Shown: in pieces, positions 35,737 through 43,769 of the stretch
Numbering within the stretch: position 1 is the stretch's first letter
How the letters are laid out: every line of letters begins with the position of its first letter
NCBI RefSeq assembly: GCF_001293465.1
Contig: NZ_JSYZ01000011.1
Location: 1 to 64,000, forward strand
Direction: 5' to 3'
DNA from: Pseudomonas asplenii
GTDB taxonomy: Bacteria > Pseudomonadota > Gammaproteobacteria > Pseudomonadales > Pseudomonadaceae
DNA length: 64,000 nucleotides
Notes under the pieces: generated by a model
What the model was told of the DNA's origin: nothing
Seen by the model: the letters and a program-made list of their open reading frames with translations, nothing else
Databases searched by the model: none
Translations under genes and position numbers: made by a program

Positions 35737-36486
35737 TTACAGATATTTCTTGAAGCTGCCGACCGAGATGCTCACCGCCAGACCCAGGGCTAGTGCCCCC
35801 GGCAGTGTCACCAGCAGCGGATTGACGCTGAACGGCAGCGCGGGGTAAATGATCCATGGCGCGACCCAGAGCGGCGCGATCAGCCGCTTGGCGCGGTGGT
35901 AGATGAACCCCGATTCCCTGCCGGCGCCAAAGCGCCGCAGGTCCCTGCGCACCAGGCCATCCACCACGGCGCCGAGGAGCACCATCAGCACCAGAGGCAG
36001 CGTCAGGGTCAGGATAAGTAGGCGCAGCAGAAAGGTCAGCACGGCATACACCGCCGCCAGGCCATAAGACTCGATGTGGGCATGGACCCGCCCCACATGG
36101 CTGCGTAGCCCCGAGCCGGGCTTGTCGTTCGAGCGGGCCGCTTCGCCCGACCGGCTGATCCAGTCGATCAGCCCGGTTCTCTCGAAGCACCATTCGTACA
36201 CCTGCGTGATGATCCACCGGGCCGTCTGTTCGGGCTGCTCGAGCAGCAGGCTGGCGGGGTGTGCAGCGCAGATCCACGCCAACTCGCGGTCGAGCATGTC
36301 CCGCGAGCGCTGCCAGCCTTCTTCCGGCCAGAACAGCAACAGGCCGAACCACTCGCTCAGCACGCTGAAGAACAGCGCCACCAGCAGGATGCCGAACAGG
36401 CTGAAGGGCAGTTCCAGGATTTTGCCGAGCAATCCCTTTTCACGTGTTGATTGCGGGTGTCTGGCGGTGGGTGTGGTGCTTGGCAC
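35737..36486 (-). CDS. ICE membrane protein TIGR03747 (PFL_4697)
   Basis: A 249-residue protein with three or four hydrophobic segments (LPFSLFGILLVALFFSVL; YGLAAVYAVLTFLLRLLILTLTLPLVLMVLLG; LPGALALGLAVSISVG). I place the start at GTG 36486, preceded by AAGGAAG directly after the stop of the 86-residue gene; a longer GTG start at 36519 would overlap that gene. In complete ICEs the TraD coupling-protein gene sits just upstream, and it is absent here. Confidence 0.85.
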   Translation of the reverse strand: MPSTTPTARHPQSTREKGLLGKILELPFSLFGILLVALFFSVLSEWFGLLLFWPEEGWQRSRDMLDRELAWICAAHPASLLLEQPEQTARWIITQVYEWCFERTGLIDWISRSGEAARSNDKPGSGLRSHVGRVHAHIESYGLAAVYAVLTFLLRLLILTLTLPLVLMVLLGAVVDGLVRRDLRRFGAGRESGFIYHRAKRLIAPLWVAPWIIYPALPFSVNPLLVTLPGALALGLAVSISVGSFKKYL

Positions 36487-36499
36487 GGGCTCGCTTCCT

Positions 36500-36760
36500 T
36501 CAATGAATCGCGACTTCACGCAGCTCGAAGCAGAGCAGCAGTGTCCCGGCCAGCGGGTCGCGAACTTCGATCCCCCGGGGGCCGACCCACCTTGGGCTCA
36601 GGCCGTTGTCCTCCAGCAGGGGGTAGAGGGCCTGGCCATCGAGCATTCCCAGCTGGGCGAGGCCGAGCAGATCGCTCAGTTCAGCGCAGATGGCCGGCAC
36701 CGAGGCATGGGGCGCCCATACTGCGACGAAGCGCAATTCCACCCGGGTCGGCCACTTCAT
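36500..36760 (-). CDS. Small ICE-associated protein at the TraD position (86 aa)
   Basis: An 86-residue protein (MKWPTRVELRFVAVWAPHAS...), no signal peptide or transmembrane segment, no family recognised. It occupies the position between TIGR03765 and TIGR03747 where traD normally lies in this class, and does not resemble a TraD fragment (no Walker motif). Intergenic gaps on both sides are under 15 bp. Confidence 0.65.
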   Translation of the reverse strand: MKWPTRVELRFVAVWAPHASVPAICAELSDLLGLAQLGMLDGQALYPLLEDNGLSPRWVGPRGIEVRDPLAGTLLLCFELREVAIH

Positions 36761-36767
36761 CGGGGCC

Positions 36768-37283
36768 TCATTGATCCAGGCCGGTTTCGGTCACCAGCAC
36801 CGGGTAATGCTCGATACCCAGGCGCCGGGCGAGGTCATCGGCTGAGGCCGGGGCCATGTCCAGGCCCCTTGCGAGCAGGCGCAACTCGGCCAGAGCCGGC
36901 AGCCGTTGCACGTTGACCACCAGGCCGACCGCCTTGAGGTCGCGCAGTACCTCGACCCGTTCCCGCAGCCAGTGTCGCGACAGCTCGTCATCACCCACCA
37001 GAAAGATCGGCCGCAGGCCGGGGATGTTGTGGACGCGAGGTGCGATCCGCCCGGGTTTGAGGATGACGGAGCGGACCGGCAGCATGTCCGCCTCTGCGTA
37101 GGGGCTCACGCGCACGGTGGGCAGTTGCATGGCCTTACCCGGCCGTGGCGCTGCGGACAGGTTGAGTGAGCGGTAGTAGGCCAGCGCGGAGGTACCGCCC
37201 AGGTCCTCCACGACCTTAAGCTCAGCCTCGGTCGCAAAGGGAACCAGCAGCATCAGGGCGCCGAGAGAACGAAGGGGTTTCAT
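36768..37283 (-). CDS. ICE protein TIGR03765 (PFL_4695)
   Basis: A 171-residue exported protein from ATG 37283 (MKPLRSLGALMLLVPFATEAELKVVEDLGGTSALAYYRSL). The signal peptide is short. The later part, RPIFLVGDDELSRHWLRERVEVLRDL and LARRLGIEHYPVLVTETGLDQ, matches the TIGR03765 family. Function unknown. ATGA overlap with the transglycosylase gene. Confidence 0.86.
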   Translation of the reverse strand: MKPLRSLGALMLLVPFATEAELKVVEDLGGTSALAYYRSLNLSAAPRPGKAMQLPTVRVSPYAEADMLPVRSVILKPGRIAPRVHNIPGLRPIFLVGDDELSRHWLRERVEVLRDLKAVGLVVNVQRLPALAELRLLARGLDMAPASADDLARRLGIEHYPVLVTETGLDQ

Positions 37284-37837
37284 GGGGTGTTCCTTCCTTG
37301 AACCAGTCCATGTGAAACGCGCGCCAGCTGGCGCGCGAAGGCCTTGCGATAGCGTTCGGCGGGCGCACCCCCGACGGGCCGGTGATAACGCCCGGCGGTG
37401 GTCACCCAATCGATGCCGGGCTCCTTGTGCTCCAGCAGCAGGTGGGTGACGACGCTCAGGTTGCGGTACGGGTCCAGCGCCTGGCAGGGGTGAGTGAAAT
37501 GTTCGCCGTTCCAGCCCAGGTTGACCTGGCCGAGCCCGGCGTCCACCCGTTTGGCGCCGACCTCGTGGATCGCCAGCAGCAGGGCGCGGCAGGCTGATCG
37601 ACGGTCGGCGAAGCGCCGGGCCTCGCCGGCGACATTCAGGGTCCAGGGCCAGGGTATCAGCCGGCCGCGCAGCCGGGCGCCACTCTCCTGCAGGGCCAGC
37701 GCGTACAGCACCTGCGCCGGCACCGGGGTGCCTTGCGTTGCCCAGCGGTAGGCCAGGGGGGGCGCCGCGGCGACCGGCAGGCTCAGCAGGCCGGCAACGG
37801 TCAGAACGCCCCACAGGCGCAGATGGCCCGGGCTCAT
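37280..37837 (-). CDS. Exported lytic transglycosylase (SLT) of the ICE
   Basis: A 185-residue protein using ATG 37837, which overlaps the upstream stop as ATGA; Met codons at 37849 and 37909 lie upstream. It has a signal peptide (LWGVLTVAGLLSLPVAAAP) and an SLT-like fold: LYALALQESGAR with the probable catalytic Glu, and GLGQVNLGWN. It would locally cut peptidoglycan to let the T4SS span the wall. Confidence 0.85.
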   Translation of the reverse strand: MSPGHLRLWGVLTVAGLLSLPVAAAPPLAYRWATQGTPVPAQVLYALALQESGARLRGRLIPWPWTLNVAGEARRFADRRSACRALLLAIHEVGAKRVDAGLGQVNLGWNGEHFTHPCQALDPYRNLSVVTHLLLEHKEPGIDWVTTAGRYHRPVGGAPAERYRKAFARQLARVSHGLVQGRNTP

Positions 37838-38544
37838 TGCCGTCGCCATTGACCGTTCACCGGGCGCATCACGGCGGGAACGGGCCCGCTGTCGCCCAGG
37901 CGGGCCCAATGCCCGGCATCATGATTGAGGGTGATTTCCCGCCGCCGCACCTTCTGCGGATCAATGCCGGCCTGCCTGGCCCAGTCCCGTAGCAGGCTGT
38001 CGTTGCCGCCGTTGTCGAGCAGGTAGAGATCGAAGCGCTGGCCATCGCGTTGCAACTGCCCGACGCGGGTGATGCAGCTTTGGCAGCCGGGTTTCACGAA
38101 AACGGCGAGCCGGCCGGCGGCCTCGACCGGTGAAGCCAGAGCGGCGCTGCCGATCAGGTTCACTGGCAACTGATCGGCGTACAGCCGTTTATAGGCCCTG
38201 TCGTAGGCCCTCTGGTAATCGAGCAGCTTCTGCAGGCGGGCGAATTCGGCCTGAGCCTGCATCTGCGCATAGCGCTCCTGCTCAGCGGAGTCTCGTGCTT
38301 CGATGCCAAGGGCCGTCAACGGGTCGAGTTGGGGGGAGTGCACACCCAGCGGGCCTTCCATCAGGCGACGATAGCGCTGCCATTCTTCCTGTTTGAGCCC
38401 CCATTCGGCGGCGCGCTGCTGGTCGAGGGTGCTTTGCCGGTAGAGGCGATCTGCCTCGGTCGTCTGAGTGACGGGTTGTGCCATGACCGGCACCGACAGG
38501 AGCAGACCGCTCAACAGCCACCCACATCGTTGTTCGTCCCTCAT
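37834..38544 (-). CDS. ICE protein TIGR03759 (PFL_4693)
   Basis: A 236-residue exported protein (signal through VMAQP), with ADRLYRQSTLDQQRAAEWGLKQEEWQRYRRLMEGP characteristic of the TIGR03759 family. The C-terminal half has a thioredoxin-like core with a Cys pair (KPGCQSCITRV), suggesting disulfide chemistry or a structural role in the periplasm. Confidence 0.86.
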   Translation of the reverse strand: MRDEQRCGWLLSGLLLSVPVMAQPVTQTTEADRLYRQSTLDQQRAAEWGLKQEEWQRYRRLMEGPLGVHSPQLDPLTALGIEARDSAEQERYAQMQAQAEFARLQKLLDYQRAYDRAYKRLYADQLPVNLIGSAALASPVEAAGRLAVFVKPGCQSCITRVGQLQRDGQRFDLYLLDNGGNDSLLRDWARQAGIDPQKVRRREITLNHDAGHWARLGDSGPVPAVMRPVNGQWRRQ

Positions 38545-39224
38545 GGTATCGACACCGCCGTGGCAGATCCGTCAGGCTTGACCCAGTGGGCCTTTCCCGA
38601 ATCCAGGGCGGTCAGGCGCCAGCCCTGGAACAGCATGCCGGGCCGCAGCAGGTGCACATCTCCCAGCCGTTGCAGGCCCTGGGGCAGGACCGCCAGAAAT
38701 GCCTCGCCCGCCCGGGACTCAAGGCCCAGGAGGGTGAAGGGGGGCGGGCTGGGCTTGGCGCTCACGGGGTTTGTCTTACGAGCTTTCGGCCTGGTTGAGG
38801 CACCGGGTGGCGCAGCCGCGGCCGTCGGCGTGGCGGTGCAGGTCGAGGAACACTTTTCCACGGTGGCCTGGAGCATCAGCAAGGTGCCTTCGCTGTGCTG
38901 CAAGCGGGTGCTCATGGCCGTCAGGTCCGCGGCAAGGCTGTCGACGGTGCGAGTGGTCGTCTCCAGCGCGCCCAGGCGCTTGAGCAGCGACTGCTGCGCG
39001 TGCTGGAAGTCTTCCTTGAGCACGCCCTTGAAGGGCTGCATGCCTTCCAGTTCATGATCGATCCGTTGCAATTGCTGTTGCAGGCTGTGTATCCGCTCGG
39101 CGGTCTGTCCTGCCTGCATCGCGTCCGAGAGGGTCGAGAGCCGGTCGGCGAAGAACACCGCACAACCCACCACCAGCAGCACCGTTGCGCCTTGTACCAG
39201 TGCACTGCGTGAAGGCCGTTTCAT
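38541..39224 (-). CDS. ICE-associated coiled-coil protein
   Basis: A 227-residue protein from ATG 39224 (MKRPSRSALVQGATVLLVVGCAVFF). One N-terminal transmembrane helix, a long heptad-rich segment (TAERIHSLQQQLQRIDHELEGMQ; FQHAQQSLLKRLGALETTTRTVDSLAADLTAMS), a Pro/Ala linker and a small beta-rich C-terminal domain. Not assigned to a TIGR family by eye. It overlaps both neighbours by 4 bp, so it is part of the operon. Confidence 0.78.
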   Translation of the reverse strand: MKRPSRSALVQGATVLLVVGCAVFFADRLSTLSDAMQAGQTAERIHSLQQQLQRIDHELEGMQPFKGVLKEDFQHAQQSLLKRLGALETTTRTVDSLAADLTAMSTRLQHSEGTLLMLQATVEKCSSTCTATPTAAAAPPGASTRPKARKTNPVSAKPSPPPFTLLGLESRAGEAFLAVLPQGLQRLGDVHLLRPGMLFQGWRLTALDSGKAHWVKPDGSATAVSIP

Positions 39225-39754
39225 TCTCGGCCTCCGGCCAGCGACGTCGCGCTGAAGCAGATGCGCCTGGCGCGCTCGTCGATTTCCACCTGCCAGGCCG
39301 GCCCGGCCAGGGCCAGCAGGGCGTTGCCGACCGTGATCGGGCCCAGCCGGTAATGCGCGGCGGGCAGCGGGTGGGCATACAGCACTTGCACCCCCTCGGG
39401 CGCGGGGCACAGGCGATAACCCGAGCGGCGCAGGACATGGATCATGGCGTCCTGGACACTGGGGTTCAGGTGATCCGGTATGCGGATATCGATGACCTGG
39501 CGCAGCAGATCCAACTGGTCGGCCCGTGGCGCGGTGTTGACCAGGGTGTAGCGCGCCATTCGCAGTGGCGGTGACAGCTCGGGCTGCAACGGACGGTCCC
39601 GGGACACAACCGGCAGCAGCGCCCCCGCAGAGTCACTGAGCCCGGTGGACACAGGTGGCGGTTCTGGCGAGACGCAGCCGGTCAGCGCGATCGCCGCCAG
39701 CGGCACTGCAAGCGTTACAAGAGCGGCCAGGGGCCGGGTAGGGGAGCCATGCAT
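39221..39754 (-). CDS. pilL: PilL-type lipoprotein (TIGR03748)
   Basis: A 177-residue lipoprotein (lipobox ALTGC at about 23-27). YTLVNTAPRADQLDLLRQVIDIRIPDHLNPSVQDAMIHVLRRSGY is the PilL N-terminal domain used by TIGR03748 of these ICEs. It is likely the outer-membrane entry of the pilus or secretin. First gene of the tightly overlapped block. Confidence 0.87.
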   Translation of the reverse strand: MHGSPTRPLAALVTLAVPLAAIALTGCVSPEPPPVSTGLSDSAGALLPVVSRDRPLQPELSPPLRMARYTLVNTAPRADQLDLLRQVIDIRIPDHLNPSVQDAMIHVLRRSGYRLCPAPEGVQVLYAHPLPAAHYRLGPITVGNALLALAGPAWQVEIDERARRICFSATSLAGGRE

Positions 39755-39867
39755 CCAGGTGTCCTCACGCGGTGTTGAGCACAGGGTTGCAAACCTGCGA
39801 GACCGTCACCGTCAGGAAACTGGATTGCGATGCGCGTTATTTCAGGCGGCCTCTGACCGCGAACAGG

Positions 39868-39893
39868 AAAAAGCCCGCCGAAGCGAGCCTTTT
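39868..39893 (-). terminator. Terminator between the 101-aa gene and pilL
   Basis: Read on the minus strand, GCTCGC-TTCG-GCGGGC forms a stem with one G-T pair, followed by TTTTT and preceded by AAAAG. It lies about 35 bp after the stop at 39929, so pilL probably has its own promoter in 39755-39867. Confidence 0.7.
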
Positions 39894-39928
39894 CTTGAGG
39901 TTGTGCCCGGGGGCGAGAATCGCGACGG

Positions 39929-40234
39929 TCACCCGGGCCATTCTTCCTTGAGCGAAAGCAGCAGGTACGGCAGCCCGTTTTTCCTATTCAGCAGGCTGAG
40001 CACCAGTTGCAGACGGAACCGTTTCCCCTTGAGCGGGCACAGGTCGAAATGCACCTGCTCGGCCTCAGGTTGCCGGTTGTGGGCCTTGGCCGCTGCGCCA
40101 AGCAGCTCCCGCAGGCGGATTTCGAAGGTTGACCCCCGTTGGCCCCTGTAGTCCTTTACGGCTTTCTTCCATAGCCGCGGGGTCAGGATAAGGGCGTGCC
40201 TGAAGGTAGCGCCCGCCTGTTGCGGTTGGGACAT
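39929..40234 (-). CDS. Hypothetical protein upstream of the ICE block (101 aa)
   Basis: A 101-residue protein from ATG 40234, preceded by AGGAG. It contains ATFRHALILTPRLWKKAVKDYRGQRGSTFEIRLRELL and a C-terminal RLQLVLSLLNRKNGLPYLLLSL segment. Basic and soluble, possibly DNA-binding. I do not recognise the family. A terminator separates it from pilL. Confidence 0.72.
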   Translation of the reverse strand: MSQPQQAGATFRHALILTPRLWKKAVKDYRGQRGSTFEIRLRELLGAAAKAHNRQPEAEQVHFDLCPLKGKRFRLQLVLSLLNRKNGLPYLLLSLKEEWPG

Positions 40235-40593
40235 ATGACTTCTCCTGTTGGAGAGAAACCACCGGTCCCGACCGGGAGGTGATTTCCCGGTTGAGGTAAC
40301 AAGACGATGCAGCAGGTCACGCCCGTATGCTTGAGCGTCTGCCCTGGGCGGATGCAAGAGTCGGGGAGAACAGCGCAGTCACAGTGAGGCTTCCATCGAC
40401 GGAGGTCGATCGGTCGCATGACTGGAAGCGCTGCGACCTGGAGGCGGACCCTACGCAATGGCGTATCGTAGCCCCTCGGATCCAAGCTACATCGGCATGG
40501 TGCTGAAGATGTCAGCGGTATGCCCCCACACAATGAATAATGCTGTGGGGGCTGTCAAAACCCGATCTGCTACAGGTTCTTTCGGGGCCACCC
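40235..40593. other. Boundary region between ICE block and DUF3604 operon
   Basis: 359 bp without a supported gene. It holds the promoter area of the 101-residue gene, and at 40522-40530 / 40544-40552 a perfect 9-bp inverted repeat (GCCCCCACA / TGTGGGGGC, 13-nt loop). No T-run follows, so it may be a terminator of the DUF3604 gene or an operator. No tRNA or direct repeat pair indicating an attachment site was seen. Confidence 0.5.
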
Positions 40594-42963
40594 TCAAAGT
40601 GTGACGAATAGCGCCGAGGTCCAGACCCGCGACTGGTCACGCTGGCGGGCGCTGATGAACAGCGGATGTTCACGGCCTTTTTCCAGGTTCAGCGAGTTCA
40701 GCTCGATCCGTCCCGCCACTTCGCGTGGTAGCGGCGCCTCGCTGATCTGTTCCAGCGAAACCTGCAGCTCGGCACCCGGCAACGGCTTGACGAACGAGCC
40801 GCTGGCCAGCAGTTCCTCGCCGCTCAGGTGCAGCGTCACCGTCGGGGCATGCACGTGCGCAGGCGGTGTGAGCGGGTCGCCGACCTTGACGTAGCCATCG
40901 ATCCGCAACTGCACGTTGAGGTGGGCGCCGGCCAACTGGGAAATGTCGATTTCCAGGCTGTCGGTGTCGCCGTTGGTGTCGGTCTTCAGGGCCAGGGTGG
41001 TGGCGTCCTTGCGCCAGGCCACCTGTTCGGGGTGGTCGGCACCGAGGAAGCGGAAGGCGTTGATGGTTGCGCCGGTGAGGCTGATCTCGCCCGTCCAGTA
41101 GGCGCCGCGGTAGCGGTCCTTGATCCGTGCACCGCCCAGGCGCAGACGGATCCGCCGTGGCGACAGGCCGGCCTCTGCATGCAGGTTGCGCGACCAGATG
41201 CGCTGTTCGCCACGGAACAGTTCGATCTGTTCCCAGCCGGCGTCGCCCAACAGCCGGTAATCCAGGGCGGTTTCACCGTTGACCGTCAGCACATCGCCCA
41301 TCAGGTGCTCGCCCAGGCGCAACACCGCCAGGCTGCGTTCGCCGGTGGTCGCGAAGGTGTGGCGGGCACGCAGGGCCCGGCCGACGCCGGCCCGGTCGAA
41401 GCTCTCGGCGATCACGCCGGTCAGGCCGCCGCGCGAACCGAACACCGCCGTGGCCGGTACACCGCCGCCGCAGCGGCCCTGGTGCTCGTCGCTGTTGGCC
41501 GCGGCACCGACCCGGTAGCCGCGCTGCAGCGCTTCGGCGTAGACCCAGTGGAACTGGCCCCAGGCCGAGCCGACTTCCACCAGGCGCTCCAGTTCGGGGT
41601 GGTGCCAGTCGAGGTTGCAACGTCGACCACCGACGTGGGGCATCATCAGGTGGCCTTCCGGGTTGTGCGCGTAGGCCGCGTACAGCTCATCCACCGGCCA
41701 GGCACCGGGCTTGATGGTGCCGGCGGTGAACTCGTTCCATTCGAAGGACCGCACCAGGCGTCCCTGGGCATCGAACGGGAACTGCGGCTTGCCCTCGTGG
41801 AGGAACACCACGTTGCGGTCGCCGCCGGCGCAGGAGTTGCCGCACCACTCGGTACCCGGATAGCAGACGAAACGCCCCGGCTCGTTGAGTTCGTGGATCA
41901 GCTTGACTGCCGCATCCCAGCGCTGCTCGGTGATGTTGAAATCGTTGGCGGTATAGCCGAGCACATCGAGGCCGGCGACATCACGACCGTAGCTGAGGTT
42001 GTACAGGGTGTCGTTGGTGCCCACGGTGTCATCGGAATGCACGTGCAGGTCGGCATACAGTGGCCGCAGCGTGCCGAGTGCCGCATCGACATTGACGAAC
42101 GCCGAGCCGGGCTGCACGCCGGCCTGCCCGGTGACGGCCTGGATCGACCATTCGCCCTGCGCCGTCAATTCGATGGTCGGCACCCGCAGGATCGCCCAGC
42201 CTTCGCCGGCCAGGGTGAAGGGCAGGCGCCGGATCTGCTGCGCAGGCCCGGCCAGCGTGAGTTCGCCGGTCAGTGGTGTGTGTCGGCAGGTGTTGCCCCA
42301 GGCGTCGTCCGCGCGTACCAGGAGGTCGAACGGCTGGCCTTCGCCGACCAGGCGCGGGGCGATCACCTGCAGTCGCTCCGGTGCACCGGGAATGATGTCC
42401 AGCAGCAGGTCGCCCGGTACTTCGGCGAACTTGGAACTGCCCAGTGGGTCGATGAACAGGCGCAGGCGGAAGTCCTTTTCGACGAAACTCTGCACGCGGG
42501 TGCCGGCACCTCCCTGGCGGCGGTCGCCGAGGCGGATGATGATGCGGTCGCCGGGGTTGAGATAGCCGTCGACGATGTCGATCAGGATGGCCTTCTGGAA
42601 GGGCCGCTCATGGCCCTTCTGGTCGAAGCGCACCTTCAGGTGCTGCACCGTGGCCGGGCTCTGGCCCGGCACCAGGTCACCGGCCTGGTACTCGGCGCTG
42701 ACATAGTTGGCCGCCGTCGGGTCGGAGGTCTGGAACAGCGCCCAGTCCGAGTAGAACTTGAACGCCAGCTTGAGCCAGGCGCCGTCGGCCAGGCCGCTGG
42801 CACCGACCTCGTAGACGAAAGTGATCTCGTCCCACTGGCCGGCCACCAGGGTCTGGCGGTCGCACTGGATGCTGCCGAGGAAGGGGCGTGCCTTGTTGCG
42901 TTCGTAGAGCCCGCTGGGGGCGATGTACGGGCCGGCGTCACGGGGATCGAAGGTCTGGCTCAC
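40594..42963 (-). CDS. DUF3604 (PHP-like metal hydrolase) protein
   Basis: A 789-residue protein. A large N-terminal beta region is followed by a PHP-like metal site: LYADLHVHSDDTVGTND near residue 305, then MMPHVGG and NSDEHQGRCGGG, all typical of DUF3604. No signal peptide, so cytosolic. DUF3604 members are often next to ABC importers and are thought to hydrolyse small molecules. It is the last gene of an ABC operon and may act on the imported compound, but the substrate is unknown. Confidence 0.85.
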   Translation of the reverse strand: MSQTFDPRDAGPYIAPSGLYERNKARPFLGSIQCDRQTLVAGQWDEITFVYEVGASGLADGAWLKLAFKFYSDWALFQTSDPTAANYVSAEYQAGDLVPGQSPATVQHLKVRFDQKGHERPFQKAILIDIVDGYLNPGDRIIIRLGDRRQGGAGTRVQSFVEKDFRLRLFIDPLGSSKFAEVPGDLLLDIIPGAPERLQVIAPRLVGEGQPFDLLVRADDAWGNTCRHTPLTGELTLAGPAQQIRRLPFTLAGEGWAILRVPTIELTAQGEWSIQAVTGQAGVQPGSAFVNVDAALGTLRPLYADLHVHSDDTVGTNDTLYNLSYGRDVAGLDVLGYTANDFNITEQRWDAAVKLIHELNEPGRFVCYPGTEWCGNSCAGGDRNVVFLHEGKPQFPFDAQGRLVRSFEWNEFTAGTIKPGAWPVDELYAAYAHNPEGHLMMPHVGGRRCNLDWHHPELERLVEVGSAWGQFHWVYAEALQRGYRVGAAANSDEHQGRCGGGVPATAVFGSRGGLTGVIAESFDRAGVGRALRARHTFATTGERSLAVLRLGEHLMGDVLTVNGETALDYRLLGDAGWEQIELFRGEQRIWSRNLHAEAGLSPRRIRLRLGGARIKDRYRGAYWTGEISLTGATINAFRFLGADHPEQVAWRKDATTLALKTDTNGDTDSLEIDISQLAGAHLNVQLRIDGYVKVGDPLTPPAHVHAPTVTLHLSGEELLASGSFVKPLPGAELQVSLEQISEAPLPREVAGRIELNSLNLEKGREHPLFISARQRDQSRVWTSALFVTL

Positions 42964-43012
42964 GGGAATACCTCGTTGGAAATCGCAAACGTGATGGGAA
43001 CGGCGGGGCGCC

Positions 43013-43762
43013 TCAGGCGGCCCGCCAGGATTGGTAGTGACGTTCGAGCCGGCGGAACACCAGGCTTTCCATCAGCCAGGCGAGCAGGCCGATGATGACG
43101 ATGCCCAGCAGCACCTGGCTGCTGTTGCCGATCTGGCCGCCCATGGAGACCATCCAGCCGATGCCCTGGGAAGCGCCGATCATTTCGGCGGCCACCAGCG
43201 CGCGCCAGCCCTGGCTGAAGCCGATGCGCAGCGCGGCGGTGAGAAACGGCAGCGACGCCGGCAGGTAGATGTGCAGCAGCAGTTGCAGCGCAGTGGCGCC
43301 GAGGGTCCGGGCCGCGCGGACTTCGCCGTCGCGGATGCCCAGTACGCCCTCCTGCAGGGTGACGATCATCGGGAACACGGCGGCGATGAAGATCACCAGC
43401 ATGATCGAGAAGAACCCGAGGCCGAAGATGATCAGGATCAGCGGTGCCCAGGCGATCGGCGGGATCGCCATGAACAGGCTGTTGAGCGGCGCGACGAACT
43501 CGCGCAGGCGCCGCCACAGGCCGGCGGCAGTGCCGACCAGCACTGCGACGATCACCGCGCTGGCGAAACCGACCAGTTCCTCCAGGGCGCTGGCGCGGAA
43601 CTGCTTCCACAGCGAGCCGTCGTCGATCCAGCGCAGCGCCTCGGCGGCGACCACCCAGGGTTGTGGCAGCACGTAGCTGGGGAAACGGCTGGCCAGGACG
43701 ATCCAGACCAGCAGCAGAAAGGGCAGCGAGGCCCAGCCCCAATGGGGTCTTGGCAATTTCAT
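43013..43762 (-). CDS. ABC transporter permease (SsuC/TauC type)
   Basis: A 249-residue permease with six hydrophobic segments and the EAA-loop region TLGATALQLLLHIYLPASLPFLTAALRIGFSQGWRALVAAEMIG typical of the nitrate/taurine/sulfonate family. It works with the binding protein (7 bp upstream) and ATPase. Substrate not predictable from sequence. Confidence 0.9.
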   Translation of the reverse strand: MKLPRPHWGWASLPFLLLVWIVLASRFPSYVLPQPWVVAAEALRWIDDGSLWKQFRASALEELVGFASAVIVAVLVGTAAGLWRRLREFVAPLNSLFMAIPPIAWAPLILIIFGLGFFSIMLVIFIAAVFPMIVTLQEGVLGIRDGEVRAARTLGATALQLLLHIYLPASLPFLTAALRIGFSQGWRALVAAEMIGASQGIGWMVSMGGQIGNSSQVLLGIVIIGLLAWLMESLVFRRLERHYQSWRAA

Positions 43763-43769
43763 CGGCGGC

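Noticed and set aside
26620..40593. Attachment-site direct repeats flanking the ICE-like block
   Set aside because: No matching repeat pair and no tRNA gene were found at either edge, so no attachment site is claimed.
40828..43095. A 755-codon plus-strand frame opposite the DUF3604 gene
   Set aside because: Antisense to a gene with clear PHP-like motifs; the product is repetitive Gly/Val/Ala-rich and matches no family.
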